Below, piece after piece: positions 39,418-47,127 of a stretch of DNA of 64,000 bases (its first letter is position 1; the number at the start of each line of letters is the position of its first letter). The stretch lies in NCBI RefSeq assembly GCF_003096675.1, contig NZ_QEKW01000002.1, positions 1 through 64,000 on the forward strand, read 5' to 3'. Source of the DNA: Actinomycetospora cinnamomea. GTDB taxonomy: Bacteria; Actinomycetota; Actinomycetes; Mycobacteriales; Pseudonocardiaceae. The notes under the pieces are model-generated. The model did no database searches, was not told where the DNA came from, and saw only the letters and a program-made list of their open reading frames with translations. The translations under genes and the position numbers were made by a program.

Positions 39418-40424
39418 CAACCGAATGCGAGCGCCCGCAGGCGCCGGGCCGCGGCGACGACCTCGTCGGGCCCGATGTCCAGGCACTCCTGGGCGAACGG
39501 GCACGCGAGCTGGCGGCAGGGCGCGCAGGACACGGGCCGGGTGAGCACCTCGGCGCGGGTGGAGCGCGGCGCGTACTGGCCGACGGTCTCGGTGCCGGCG
39601 AACAGCTCGACGACGGGCGCGCCGACGGCGTCGGCGAGGTGCACACCGCCGGAGTTGTTGGCGACGACCACCTCGGCGTCCGCGAGCACCGCGGCCAGGT
39701 CGCCGAGACCGAGCCCGCCCGCGAGCGGCACGCCGACGTCACCGGCGACGGCATGGACGAGGTCGGCCTCGCGCTCGGTACCGGTCACCGCGACGACCAG
39801 CCCGTCGGCCGCGAGGGTGCGGGCGACGGCGGCGAACCGCTCGGCGGGCCAGCGCCGCGACGGGCAGCTCGCGCCGGGGGCCACGACGGCGTAGCGGGTG
39901 CCGGCGAGCGCGGTGGGCACGTACGCGTCGTCGGGGACGCGGGCGTGCAGCGTGTGGCCCCGCGACGGCACGCCCACGGCGGCGAGGGTGCCGAGCATGC
40001 GGTCGACCTGGTGCTCCTCGTCCGGTGGCGCGGGCACCCAGTGGGTCAGCAAGCCGCCGCCGAACTCCTTGGACGTGCCCACCCGCACGGGGACGCCGGC
40101 GCGCCGGGCGACCTCGGCGGCGGGCCAGGGCGACTGGGAGAACGAGGTGAGCACGACGGCGGCGTCGAGGCCGCGGGCGGCGAGGTCGGCGACGAGGTCG
40201 GCGTCCGGGTCGGCGCCGGGCACGAGGTCGAGCTGCTGCCACGACACCGAGGCGGTGACGACGTCGTCGACCTCGGGCAGCAGGGCGGCCGCGGCGGCGC
40301 CGGCGGGGGAGGCGAGCAGCGTCAGGCGCGCGTGCGGTGCGGCGGCGCGCAGCGCGCGGAACACCGGGCCGGTCATGAGCACGTCGCCGACGTTGTCGGG
40401 GCGCACGACGAGGACGTGGCGCAT
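39417..40424 (-). CDS. Glycosyltransferase family 9 (heptosyltransferase-like)
   Basis: 335 residues, GT-B fold. The N-terminal HVLVVRPDNVGDVLMTGPVF is the GT9 signature; the C-terminal half has APGASCPSRRWPAERFAAVA and VVVANNSGGVHLADAVGAPVVELF, the nucleotide-sugar-binding block. A Cys cluster near the C-terminus (SCAPCRQLACPFAQECL) is typical of GT9. ATG at 40424 is used. In Gram-positives these probably decorate a cell-surface glycan. It faces away from the MBL and GT4 genes. Confidence 0.9.
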   Translation of the reverse strand: MRHVLVVRPDNVGDVLMTGPVFRALRAAAPHARLTLLASPAGAAAAALLPEVDDVVTASVSWQQLDLVPGADPDADLVADLAARGLDAAVVLTSFSQSPWPAAEVARRAGVPVRVGTSKEFGGGLLTHWVPAPPDEEHQVDRMLGTLAAVGVPSRGHTLHARVPDDAYVPTALAGTRYAVVAPGASCPSRRWPAERFAAVARTLAADGLVVAVTGTEREADLVHAVAGDVGVPLAGGLGLGDLAAVLADAEVVVANNSGGVHLADAVGAPVVELFAGTETVGQYAPRSTRAEVLTRPVSCAPCRQLACPFAQECLDIGPDEVVAAARRLRALAFG

Positions 40425-40543
40425 CGCGGCCCAGTCGGGGTCGCCGTGCCCGGGCCGGTGGGCCGCGGGGTGCCTCAGGTCGGGGCACGGGTGATCGACA
40501 CGCACGACGGCGAGTACCCGGAGCTGCTGGCAGCATCACGCGC

Positions 40544-41410
40544 GTGGCCTGGTCAGGGTGGTTCCACGCGCGGCCCGTCGCCCGCGGCGTGTGGCTCGTC
40601 GCCGAGCCCGGGCACGTCAACTCCTTCCTCGTGGCCGGACGGGACCGGGCGGTGCTGGTCGACTCGGGGCTCGGCATCGCCCCGATCCGCCGCGTCGTCG
40701 AGGCCCTCACCGACCGCCCGGTGGACGTCGTGCACACCCACGCCCACCTCGACCACGTGGGCGGCGACGCGGAATTCGACCGGGTCGCGATCCACCCCGC
40801 CGGCGTCGCCGAGCTGCGGGCGGGCGCGAGCGCGTCCGAGCGGCGCCGCTACCTCGCCCACACGCGCCGGATGCTGACGGCGGCCGACGCGTACCGGGCG
40901 CTCGACCGCGACTTCTTCCACCTGCTCTCCGCCGACTCCGACCCGCGCCCGCTGCCGCCCGGGGTCGACGAGACCACCTGGGCGCCCGGCCCCGCGCTGG
41001 AGCCCGCGCTGCTCGCCGACGGCGACGTGGTCGACCTCGGCGGGCGCGCGCTCACCGTGCTGCACACGCCCGGGCACAGCCCCGACTCCGTCTGCTTCCT
41101 CGACGAGCACGCCGGGCTGCTGTTCGGCGGGGACACGGTCAACACCGGACCCACGTACGCCCAGGCGCCGGAGTCCGACCTCGCCGCCTTCGCGGCCTCG
41201 ACGGCGCGGCTCGCCGACCTCGCCGACGACGTGCACCTCGTGCTCATGGCGCACTTCGGGCGGGCGGTGGCCGAGGGCGCGTACCTGCGCGAGGTCGCGG
41301 CGGCCTTCGCGCGGCTGCTCGCCGGCGACGCCGTCCTGCGCCCGGCCCGCGACTGCGACGACGACCCGGTCCGCGAAGCCGTCTTCGACGCCTGCTCGAT
41401 CTACCTTTGA
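40544..41410 (+). CDS. Metallo-beta-lactamase-fold hydrolase
   Basis: 288 residues. HTHAHLDHVGG is the HxHxDH metal-binding motif, LHTPGHSPDS the second His, and LLFGGDTVNTG the bridging Asp. These are binuclear zinc hydrolases of glyoxalase II/lactonase type; substrate unknown. GTG at 40544 starts MAWSGWFHARPVARGV. The TGA lies in CTTTGACCTCC, the outer flank of a class A palindrome. It starts the plus-strand run MBL-GT4-GT9-AKR. Confidence 0.88.
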   Translation: MAWSGWFHARPVARGVWLVAEPGHVNSFLVAGRDRAVLVDSGLGIAPIRRVVEALTDRPVDVVHTHAHLDHVGGDAEFDRVAIHPAGVAELRAGASASERRRYLAHTRRMLTAADAYRALDRDFFHLLSADSDPRPLPPGVDETTWAPGPALEPALLADGDVVDLGGRALTVLHTPGHSPDSVCFLDEHAGLLFGGDTVNTGPTYAQAPESDLAAFAASTARLADLADDVHLVLMAHFGRAVAEGAYLREVAAAFARLLAGDAVLRPARDCDDDPVREAVFDACSIYL

Positions 41411-41461
41411 CCTCCGGTCTCGTGCGCGCTTGCCCGTGCCCCGGCACGGGGAAGCGCGCAC
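41406..41461. repeat. 40-bp dispersed palindrome, class A copy 5, with full flank
   Basis: The hairpin is 41422-41461 (GTGCGCGCTTGCCCGTGCC and GGCACGGGGAAGCGCGCAC). The flank TTTGACCTCCGGTCTC (41406-41421) is identical, reversed, to the flank at 43673-43688. The MBL stop TGA (41408-41410) lies in the flank; the far end reads GCGCAC, not CTCAC. Confidence 0.88.
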
Positions 41462-41503
41462 GGCCCACGGTTGCCCGCCGGGCGGGTCGGGTACCGGCGC
41501 CGG

Positions 41504-42658
41504 GTGAGTCCTCTGCGTGTCGCCCTGGTGCACGGGCGCGCCGACCCCGCCCACGACGGGGTCGCCGACTACACCGTGCACCTCGCCGACGCGCTCGACC
41601 GCCGGGGTCTCGACGTCGTCGACGTGCCCGTCGACCCGGGCGTGCGGGGGCTGCTGCGCGCCGCCCGCCTGCTGCGCGCGAGCCGCGCCGACGTCGCCCA
41701 TGTGCAGTTCGCGCCCTCGGCGTTCGGGTTCTCCGGCGCGCCCGGGCTGCTGGGCGACCTCGCGGGGAGACCGCTGGTGACGACCCTGCACGAGTACGGC
41801 TGGTGGTCGTGGGCGCCCCGCGTGCCGGCGCGCGTGTGGTCGTTCCTCGAGCGGCGTCGCTGGGCCGACCGCGAGACCGGCCGCCTCGTCCCGCGCAGCG
41901 CCGCGGTGCTCACGACCAACGGCGAGCACGCCACGACGCTGGCCGACCGGTGCGGTGTCGCGTCACGCCGGGCGCCGCTGCTCCCCAACGTCGAGGTCTC
42001 TCCCGATGCCCCCGACCGCGTCGCCACCCGCCGGGCGCTCGGCGTGCCCGAGGACGCGGAGCTCGTGGTGTTCTTCGGCTTCGTGCACCCGGTCAAGGGC
42101 CTGCGCTACCTCGCCGACGCCGTCGCGAAGCTCGCCGCCGAGCGGCCGCGGGTGCACCTGCTGATCCTGGGCGGCTTCACCTCGCTCGCCCTGCCCGCCG
42201 ACGAGGCAGAGGCGTTCCGCGCGGAGCTGGCCGGGCAGATCGCCGAGGCGGGCGCGGCCGACCGCGTCACGATCACCGGGCACCGGCCCGCCGGCGAGGT
42301 GAGCGCCGCGCTGCAGGCCGCCGACGTCGCCGCGTTCCCGTTCACCGCCGGCGCCACGCTGAAGAGCGGGGCGCTGCTCGCCGCGCTGGACCACCAGCTG
42401 CCCACCCTGGTCACGCGCCGCCCCGACGCGCCCGAGGACCCCGACCTCGTCGACGGCGAGACGGTCGTCGTGGCCCGGCAGGTGCGCGACGCGGAGGTGC
42501 TCGTCGACGGGCTGCGCCGGCTGCTGGGCGACGACGCGCTGCGAGAACGTGTCGCCGCCGGTGGCCACGAGCTGGTGCGCGGGCAGTCGTGGGACACGCT
42601 CGCCGCGCTGCACGTGGAGGTCTACCGAGAGGTGACCCGGTGCGCCGCATCCTCCTGA
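41504..42658 (+). CDS. Glycosyltransferase family 4
   Basis: 384 residues, GT-B fold. The N-terminal domain has ALVHGRADPAHDGVADYTVH, the glycine-bearing acceptor loop, and HVQFAPSAFGFSGAPGLLGD. The C-terminal domain has VVFFGFVHPVKGLRYLADAV (GT4 nucleotide-binding) and ADVAAFPFTAGATLKSGALLAAL, matching the EX7E region loosely; the first Glu of EX7E is not obvious. GTG at 41504 is used. Overlaps the next GT9 gene by 19 bases. Together they may build one surface glycan. Confidence 0.85.
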   Translation: MSPLRVALVHGRADPAHDGVADYTVHLADALDRRGLDVVDVPVDPGVRGLLRAARLLRASRADVAHVQFAPSAFGFSGAPGLLGDLAGRPLVTTLHEYGWWSWAPRVPARVWSFLERRRWADRETGRLVPRSAAVLTTNGEHATTLADRCGVASRRAPLLPNVEVSPDAPDRVATRRALGVPEDAELVVFFGFVHPVKGLRYLADAVAKLAAERPRVHLLILGGFTSLALPADEAEAFRAELAGQIAEAGAADRVTITGHRPAGEVSAALQAADVAAFPFTAGATLKSGALLAALDHQLPTLVTRRPDAPEDPDLVDGETVVVARQVRDAEVLVDGLRRLLGDDALRERVAAGGHELVRGQSWDTLAALHVEVYREVTRCAASS

Positions 42659-43635
42659 TCGACCTGCTCGGCGGGCTCGGCGACCTGATCATGGTGCTGC
42701 CGAGCGTGCACGCGCTGGCCGACGCGCACCCGGGCGCGGAGCTGACCGTGCTGACCCACGCCCCGAGCGTCCCACTGCTGGCCCGCGACCCCGCCGTCGC
42801 CGCGGTACGCACGGCCGAGAAGCACGACGAGCGCGCCGCAATCGAGCAGGCCCTCGTCGACCTGGCCCCCGACCTGACCGTCACGACGACGCGCTTCGAC
42901 GGCATCGGCGACCTCGTCGAGAGCGACGCCGCCGCCCGGGGGACGAGGGCCGTCGCGAACCTGTGGCGGAACCCGCCGCCCGACGAGCTGGTGGGAGAGC
43001 GCTACCAGCGCATCCTCGCCGCCGAGGGCGTCATCGCCGACGAGCTCCGACCCCCGCGCGTCGTCCTCACCGACGACGAGCGCGCGCGGGGTCGGGACGC
43101 GCTGGTCCGAGCAATGCGGCTTTGCTGGCATCAGACGCCAGGATCGCCACATCCTCGCCCGCGCGACACGCCGACCGTCCTCGTCCCCGACGCCGGGATG
43201 GCCGTCAAGCGCTGGCCGGCGCGCCGGTGGGCGGAGCTGGCGGCGTCGCTGCCCGGCCCCGTGCTGTCGGTCGGCCCGGTCGAGGGTGCGGCCGAGCTCC
43301 CGCCGACCGACCTGCGCGGCCTCGGCGCCCTGTTCGCCGCGGTCGGCGAGGCCGGCGGCACCGTCGTCGGCCCCGACACCGGCCCGGTCCGGCTGGCCGC
43401 GGCCGTGGGCACGCGCACCGTCGGCCTCTTCGGGCCCACGGCGGCCTCGCGCTACGGGCTCGAGGAGGGCACCAACCTGCAGGGCCTGCCCGGATGCCCG
43501 TACCGGATGCCGACCGCGATCACCGAGCAGGTCTGCTGGTGGGATGCCGGATGTCCGCTGGCCCCCGAGCCCGCGTGCCTGCTCGACCTGCCCGTCGAGC
43601 GTGTGCGCGAGCACGTCCTCGATCCGATCCTGTGA
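42640..43635 (+). CDS. Glycosyltransferase family 9 with an in-frame repeat-derived insert
   Basis: 331 residues. RRILLIDLLGGLGDLIMVLP is the GT9 N-terminus; VVGPDTGPVRLAAAVGTRTVGLFGP is the nucleotide-sugar site, and a Cys-containing C-terminus follows (GCPYRMP, CWWDAGCPLAPEPACLLDLP). Between the two Rossmann domains the stretch MRLCWHQTPGSPHPRP is encoded by the 35-bp dispersed repeat at 43108-43142 plus neighbouring bases; family members normally pass directly from the helix to the beta strand (TVLVPDAGMAVKRWP). GTG at 42640 follows GAGAGGTGA. The TGA sits in a 40-bp palindrome. Confidence 0.85.
   Translation: MRRILLIDLLGGLGDLIMVLPSVHALADAHPGAELTVLTHAPSVPLLARDPAVAAVRTAEKHDERAAIEQALVDLAPDLTVTTTRFDGIGDLVESDAAARGTRAVANLWRNPPPDELVGERYQRILAAEGVIADELRPPRVVLTDDERARGRDALVRAMRLCWHQTPGSPHPRPRDTPTVLVPDAGMAVKRWPARRWAELAASLPGPVLSVGPVEGAAELPPTDLRGLGALFAAVGEAGGTVVGPDTGPVRLAAAVGTRTVGLFGPTAASRYGLEEGTNLQGLPGCPYRMPTAITEQVCWWDAGCPLAPEPACLLDLPVERVREHVLDPIL
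43108..43142. repeat. 35-bp dispersed repeat inserted in frame in a GT9 gene
   Basis: CGAGCAATGCGGCTTTGCTG, 7 bases, ACGCCAGG: same order and spacing as the complement of 38483-38517, with one difference in the 28 conserved bases. It lies in the linker between the two domains of the glycosyltransferase. Base composition drops locally compared with flanking codons. Confidence 0.75.
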
Positions 43636-43688
43636 GTGCTTCCCCGTGCCCCAGCACGGGAAGGCACTCACGAGACCGGAGGTCAAAG
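43632..43688. repeat. 40-bp dispersed palindrome, class A copy 6, with flank
   Basis: Hairpin 43632-43671 (GTGAGTGCTTCCCCGTGCC and AGCACGGGAAGGCACTCAC) carries the GT9 stop TGA at 43633-43635. The flank GAGACCGGAGGTCAAAG follows, then the aldo/keto reductase start at 43707 with its own GGAGG. Confidence 0.88.
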
Positions 43689-43706
43689 GCGGGTAGAACG
43701 GAGGAC

Positions 43707-44690
43707 ATGCGCTACCTCGATCTCCCCACCGCGAAGAGCTGGTCCGCGATCGGCCTCGGCACCTGGCAGTTCGGGTCCCGGGAGTGGGGGTACGGGCGCG
43801 ACTACGCCGGCGCCGACGGTGAGGCCGGCCGGATCGTCGCGCGCGCCCTGGAGCTCGGCGTGACCGTCTTCGACACCGCCGAGGCCTACGGCTTCGGGCG
43901 CAGTGAGCGCATCCTCGGCGAGGCGCTCGACCGCGCCGACGCCGACCCCGAGACCACCGTCGTCGCGACGAAGATCTTCCCTGTGCTGCCGATCGACCAG
44001 GTCGTCGTGCAGCGCGGCACCTCCAGCGCCGCCCGGCTGCGCCGGAGGATCGACCTCTACCAGGTCCACCAGCCCAACCCGGTGATCGGCGACGGCACCA
44101 CGATGGCCGGCATGCGGACCTTGCAGGCCGCGGGAGTCATCGGCGAGGTCGGCGTCAGCAACTACTCGCTCGACCGCTGGCAGGGCGCCGAGACCGCGCT
44201 CGGCACCCAGGTGGTCTCCGACCAGGTGCAGTACAGCCTCGTCGCGCGCGACCCCGACCGCGACCTCCTGCCCTACGCCCGCACCGCGGGCCGCGCGATC
44301 CTCGCCTACAGCCCGCTGGCCCAGGGCTTCCTGTCGGGCAGGTACGACGCCGACCACCGCCCGGCCAATCGCGTGCGCTCGCTCAACCCGCTCTTCCTGC
44401 CCGAGAGCCTGCGCCGCGCGACGCCGTTGATCGAGACGCTGCGCGAGGTCGCCGACGCCCACGACGCGACGCCCTCGCAGGTCGCGCTGGCGTGGACGAT
44501 CCACCACCCGGTCGTGTGCGCCATCCCCGGCGCCTCGAGCGTCGCGCAGCTCGAGAGCAACTGCGCCGCCGCCGAGATCCGTCTCGGCGACGACGAGTAC
44601 GACGCGCTGACCGCCGCCGCCGAGCGGTTCGAGCCCGTGCGCGGGTTCTCGGCCGTCGCGGGGATCGCCCGCGCGCAGCTCGGCGCCTGA
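43707..44690 (+). CDS. Aldo/keto reductase
   Basis: 327 residues, TIM barrel. The tetrad positions are visible: Asp in VFDTAEAYGFGRSE, Tyr in AEAYG, Lys in VATKIFP, His in YQVHQPNP. NADPH-binding residues are in AYSPLAQGFLSGRY and PGASSVAQLESNC. The family reduces aldehydes and ketones with NADPH. ATG at 43707 follows GGAGG. It ends the MBL-GT4-GT9-AKR run and converges on the hybrid regulator, with a short hairpin between them. Confidence 0.92.
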   Translation: MRYLDLPTAKSWSAIGLGTWQFGSREWGYGRDYAGADGEAGRIVARALELGVTVFDTAEAYGFGRSERILGEALDRADADPETTVVATKIFPVLPIDQVVVQRGTSSAARLRRRIDLYQVHQPNPVIGDGTTMAGMRTLQAAGVIGEVGVSNYSLDRWQGAETALGTQVVSDQVQYSLVARDPDRDLLPYARTAGRAILAYSPLAQGFLSGRYDADHRPANRVRSLNPLFLPESLRRATPLIETLREVADAHDATPSQVALAWTIHHPVVCAIPGASSVAQLESNCAAAEIRLGDDEYDALTAAAERFEPVRGFSAVAGIARAQLGA

Positions 44691-44726
44691 CCGGGCCGAG
44701 CGAACGGGGACTCCGTGCGCGTAGAA

Positions 44727-44749
44727 GCAGCGAACAGCACGTTCGCTGC
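44727..44749. terminator. Bidirectional hairpin between convergent genes
   Basis: GCAGCGAAC, five-base loop AGCAC, GTTCGCTGC: a perfect 9-bp stem. It lies 36 bases after the aldo/keto reductase stop and 12 bases beyond the regulator's stop, so it can terminate both. Confidence 0.7.
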
Positions 44750-44761
44750 GGGAACCCCGCG

Positions 44762-46186
44762 CTACCCCAACCGCGCCAGCATCGTCCGGTTGCGGGTGCC
44801 GGTCTTGCGCAGCAGCGAGCCCACGTGCTTCTCGACGGTCTTGGCGGAGATGGCCAGGGTCCGCGCGATCTGGCGGTCGGTGAGGCCCCGGGCCACGAGA
44901 CCCCGGACCTCGTGCTCCCGCGGGGTGATCCCGGGCGCACGGGGTGGCGCCGCGAGCCGGTTCAGCTGGTCGTCGGCCAGCAGGGTCTCGCCGCGCCCGG
45001 CGGCGGTGACGACGGCGACGAGGCGGTCGGCGTCCGGGTCGACGCAGCCCTTCACCCCGGCGGCGACGGCGGCACGCAGCCGCTCGTCGGGGCAGTCGTG
45101 CGCGAGCAGCACGACCGCGGGCGGGGCGGGGAGGGCGGCGAGGCGGTCGAGGACGGCGAGGTCGTCGCCCAGCAGGCCGTGCTCGACGACCAGCACGTCG
45201 GGCCCGAGGAGCCGGCAGGCGCCGGCGAGGTCGTCGGCGGGCTCGGCGACCTCGGACACCATGCCGAGCCCCGGTTCGCCGAGCTGCAGCAGCCGGACCA
45301 CGCCCGCCCGCACCACCGGGCGGACGGCCGCGACGAGAACCCCGGTCCGCGCCCGGCCCTGCGGGACCGCGGCCGCCGCGCACGGGACGGTCAGGCGCAG
45401 CCGCGTCCCGCGGCCCGGCGTGCTGTCGATCTCGAGCTCGCCGTCGAGGCGCCGCGCCCGCGCGGCCATCGCGCGCAGCCCGAGCCGCGCACCCGCCGTC
45501 GCCACGTGCAGCCGGGACTGAGCGGTGGCGTCGAAGCCGCGGCCGTCGTCCTCGACGAGCACGGTCAACGTGCCGGGCCCGTGCAGCACGCCCACCCGGA
45601 CGCAGGCGGCGTCCGCGTGGACGACGACGTTGAGCAGCGCCTCCTGCGCCATCCGGAAGACCTCGTCGGCCACCTCGCCGGGGACGGCGCCGGCGCCCAC
45701 CGTGACGAGGTCGGCGCGCGGGGACCCGTGCCCCTCCACCCAGGCGAGCTCCTCGCGCACGGCCTGCTCGAGGGTGCGGCCGGCGAGCGCGCCGCTGTCG
45801 GCCAGCGCGAGGACCGCGTAGTCGGCGAACAGCTCCGCCAGGTGGACGTCGGCGGGGGAGAAGGCCCCGGTGCCGGTGACCACGCACGCGCCGATGACCC
45901 GCGGGCCGCGGCGCGCGGGCACGGCGAGCACCGGCTCGCGTCCCGGTTCGTCGTCCACCACCGGGCCGCGCGTCGCGAGGACCCGGTCGACGGCCTCGAT
46001 GGGCACGTCGCCCGCGCCGGCCGCCACCGCCCACGTGCCCGTGGCCTCGTCGACACGCACGACCCAGCCGGTGCCGCCGGTGAGCGACCCGAGGTGGTCG
46101 GCGATGCGCTGGAGCAGCGGATCCGCCTCGTCGTGCCCCGCCGGTGCGGGAGCGGGCAGGGCGTCGAGGGGAGCCGCGGCCACCAC
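44762..46186 (-). CDS. Hybrid sensor/regulator: GAF-like, HATPase, pseudo-receiver and LuxR HTH
   Basis: 474 residues. About 25-130 is GAF-like. About 170-265 is a HATPase_c domain: N box FRMAQEALLNVVVHADA and D/F box VEDDGRGFD, as in NarL-type kinases, but no upstream phospho-acceptor helix with His is visible. About 275-390 resembles a receiver whose key acids are changed: the phospho-acceptor block reads PDVLVVEHG and the N-terminal acidic pair is AAVRP. About 410-474 is a LuxR HTH (LTDRQIARTLAISAKTVEKH). Thus it is a one-protein regulator. GTG at 46186 follows GAGGAGGA. It is divergent from the GntR gene. Confidence 0.82.
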   Translation of the reverse strand: MVAAAPLDALPAPAPAGHDEADPLLQRIADHLGSLTGGTGWVVRVDEATGTWAVAAGAGDVPIEAVDRVLATRGPVVDDEPGREPVLAVPARRGPRVIGACVVTGTGAFSPADVHLAELFADYAVLALADSGALAGRTLEQAVREELAWVEGHGSPRADLVTVGAGAVPGEVADEVFRMAQEALLNVVVHADAACVRVGVLHGPGTLTVLVEDDGRGFDATAQSRLHVATAGARLGLRAMAARARRLDGELEIDSTPGRGTRLRLTVPCAAAAVPQGRARTGVLVAAVRPVVRAGVVRLLQLGEPGLGMVSEVAEPADDLAGACRLLGPDVLVVEHGLLGDDLAVLDRLAALPAPPAVVLLAHDCPDERLRAAVAAGVKGCVDPDADRLVAVVTAAGRGETLLADDQLNRLAAPPRAPGITPREHEVRGLVARGLTDRQIARTLAISAKTVEKHVGSLLRKTGTRNRTMLARLG

Positions 46187-46217
46187 CAGTCGTCCTCCTC
46201 GACCACGTCGGGAACCG

Positions 46218-46236
46218 GATGCATACAAGATGCATC
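46218..46236. promoter_or_regulatory. Probable GntR operator in the divergent promoter region
   Basis: GATGCAT, five bases, ATGCATC forms a 19-bp palindrome between the starts of the hybrid regulator (46186) and the GntR gene (46288). It is the only AT-rich symmetric element in that interval and fits an FCD-type GntR site. It may control both genes. Confidence 0.65.
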
Positions 46237-46287
46237 GATGCGGTGAGAGTAGGGTCACGCCGACTCGACGGCAAGGGTGGGTGCGCG

Positions 46288-46953
46288 GTGGGGAACGGGA
46301 CCTCGGCCAAGGACCGGGCATACCGGGACACCAAGGCGCGCATCCTCGACGGCTCGCTGCCCGGCGGTGAGCTCATCACCGAGGGCCAGGTGGCCGACGC
46401 CCTCGCGATGAGCCGTACCCCCGTCCGCGAGGCGTTCCTGCGCCTGGAGGCCGAGGGGCTGCTACGCCTGTTCCCCAAGCGCGGGGCGCTCGTCGTCGCC
46501 GTGTCGCCGGCAGAGGTCGAGGCCGTCCTCGAGGCCCGCGAGGTGGTCGAGGGCCACGCGTTGGGCAAGCTCTGCGAGGCGCCGACGGCGGAGCGCGAGG
46601 CCGTCGCACGCGCCCTGCACGAGGTGCTCTACGTCCAGCGGGCCGCGCTCGCCGACGACGACGAGCCGGCGTTCGCCGAGGCGGACCGGCGCTTCCACAT
46701 CACGATCGTCGAGAGCACGCGCAATCCGATCCTGCTCGAGCTCTACGCCTCGCTGCGCGACCGTCAGCTGCGCATCAACCTCGGCTCGCTGGACCGCGGG
46801 CCCCGCCGGCCGCAGGAGATCCTCGCCCAGCACGAGGCGATCGTCGACGCGCTCGCCCCGGGGCGGGCGGACGAGGCCCGCGCCAGGCTGCGCGACCACC
46901 TCGACGCCACCCGCGTCGCCGTCGCAGGCACGCGGAGCCCCGCTGCTTCCTAG
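46288..46953 (+). CDS. GntR-family (FadR/FCD) transcriptional regulator
   Basis: 221 residues. The winged HTH covers about 10-75 (ITEGQVADALAMSRTPVREA, LRLEAEGLLRLFPKRGALVV); the FCD effector domain about 85-210 has the metal-ligand pattern Asp/His in FAEADRRFHITIVEST and HEAIVDAL. The effector is probably a carboxylate. GTG at 46288 has a weak GGTGGG upstream; leaderless start possible. The TAG lies at the edge of a structured 80-bp element leading into the dehydratase operon, which it may regulate. Confidence 0.87.
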   Translation: MGNGTSAKDRAYRDTKARILDGSLPGGELITEGQVADALAMSRTPVREAFLRLEAEGLLRLFPKRGALVVAVSPAEVEAVLEAREVVEGHALGKLCEAPTAEREAVARALHEVLYVQRAALADDDEPAFAEADRRFHITIVESTRNPILLELYASLRDRQLRINLGSLDRGPRRPQEILAQHEAIVDALAPGRADEARARLRDHLDATRVAVAGTRSPAAS

Positions 46954-47029
46954 GAGCGCCATGGGGGACATCCCCCATGCCCCGGGGTGGGGACAGTCCC
47001 CGTGGCCGGGGCGGCCCGTGCGCTCCTAG
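46950..47029 (+). promoter_or_regulatory. Structured leader/operator region of the diol dehydratase operon
   Basis: CTAGGAGCGC (46950-46959) pairs with GCGCTCCTAG (47020-47029). Inside are CATGGGGGA/TCCCCCATG (46960-46979), CCCCGG/CCGGGG (46980-47010) and GGGGA/TCCCC (46989-47001). As DNA the last two palindromes read GGGGACAT and GGGGACAG with matching CCCC halves, centres about 25 bp apart, like NarL/DosR-type sites. TAGCGT (47027-47032) is a plausible -10. Confidence 0.65.
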
Positions 47030-47127
47030 CGTCCTGCGCGCCGGACTCTCCCCGGCCGCCCCCCGACGGTGAGGTCCCCAGGGACCGGTCCGGGTGCGGG
47101 CGTCACCCCACCCCGGAGGTTCCCGAG

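Noticed and set aside
40558-46568. Very long overlapping frames (about 1000 codons) on both strands
   Set aside because: They are antisense or out-of-frame shadows of recognisable genes, with Arg/Pro/Ala-rich composition typical of high-GC DNA.
46954-47127. Cobalamin riboswitch before the diol dehydratase operon
   Set aside because: The region is structured but consists of simple GC palindromes; no B12-box consensus could be recognised.
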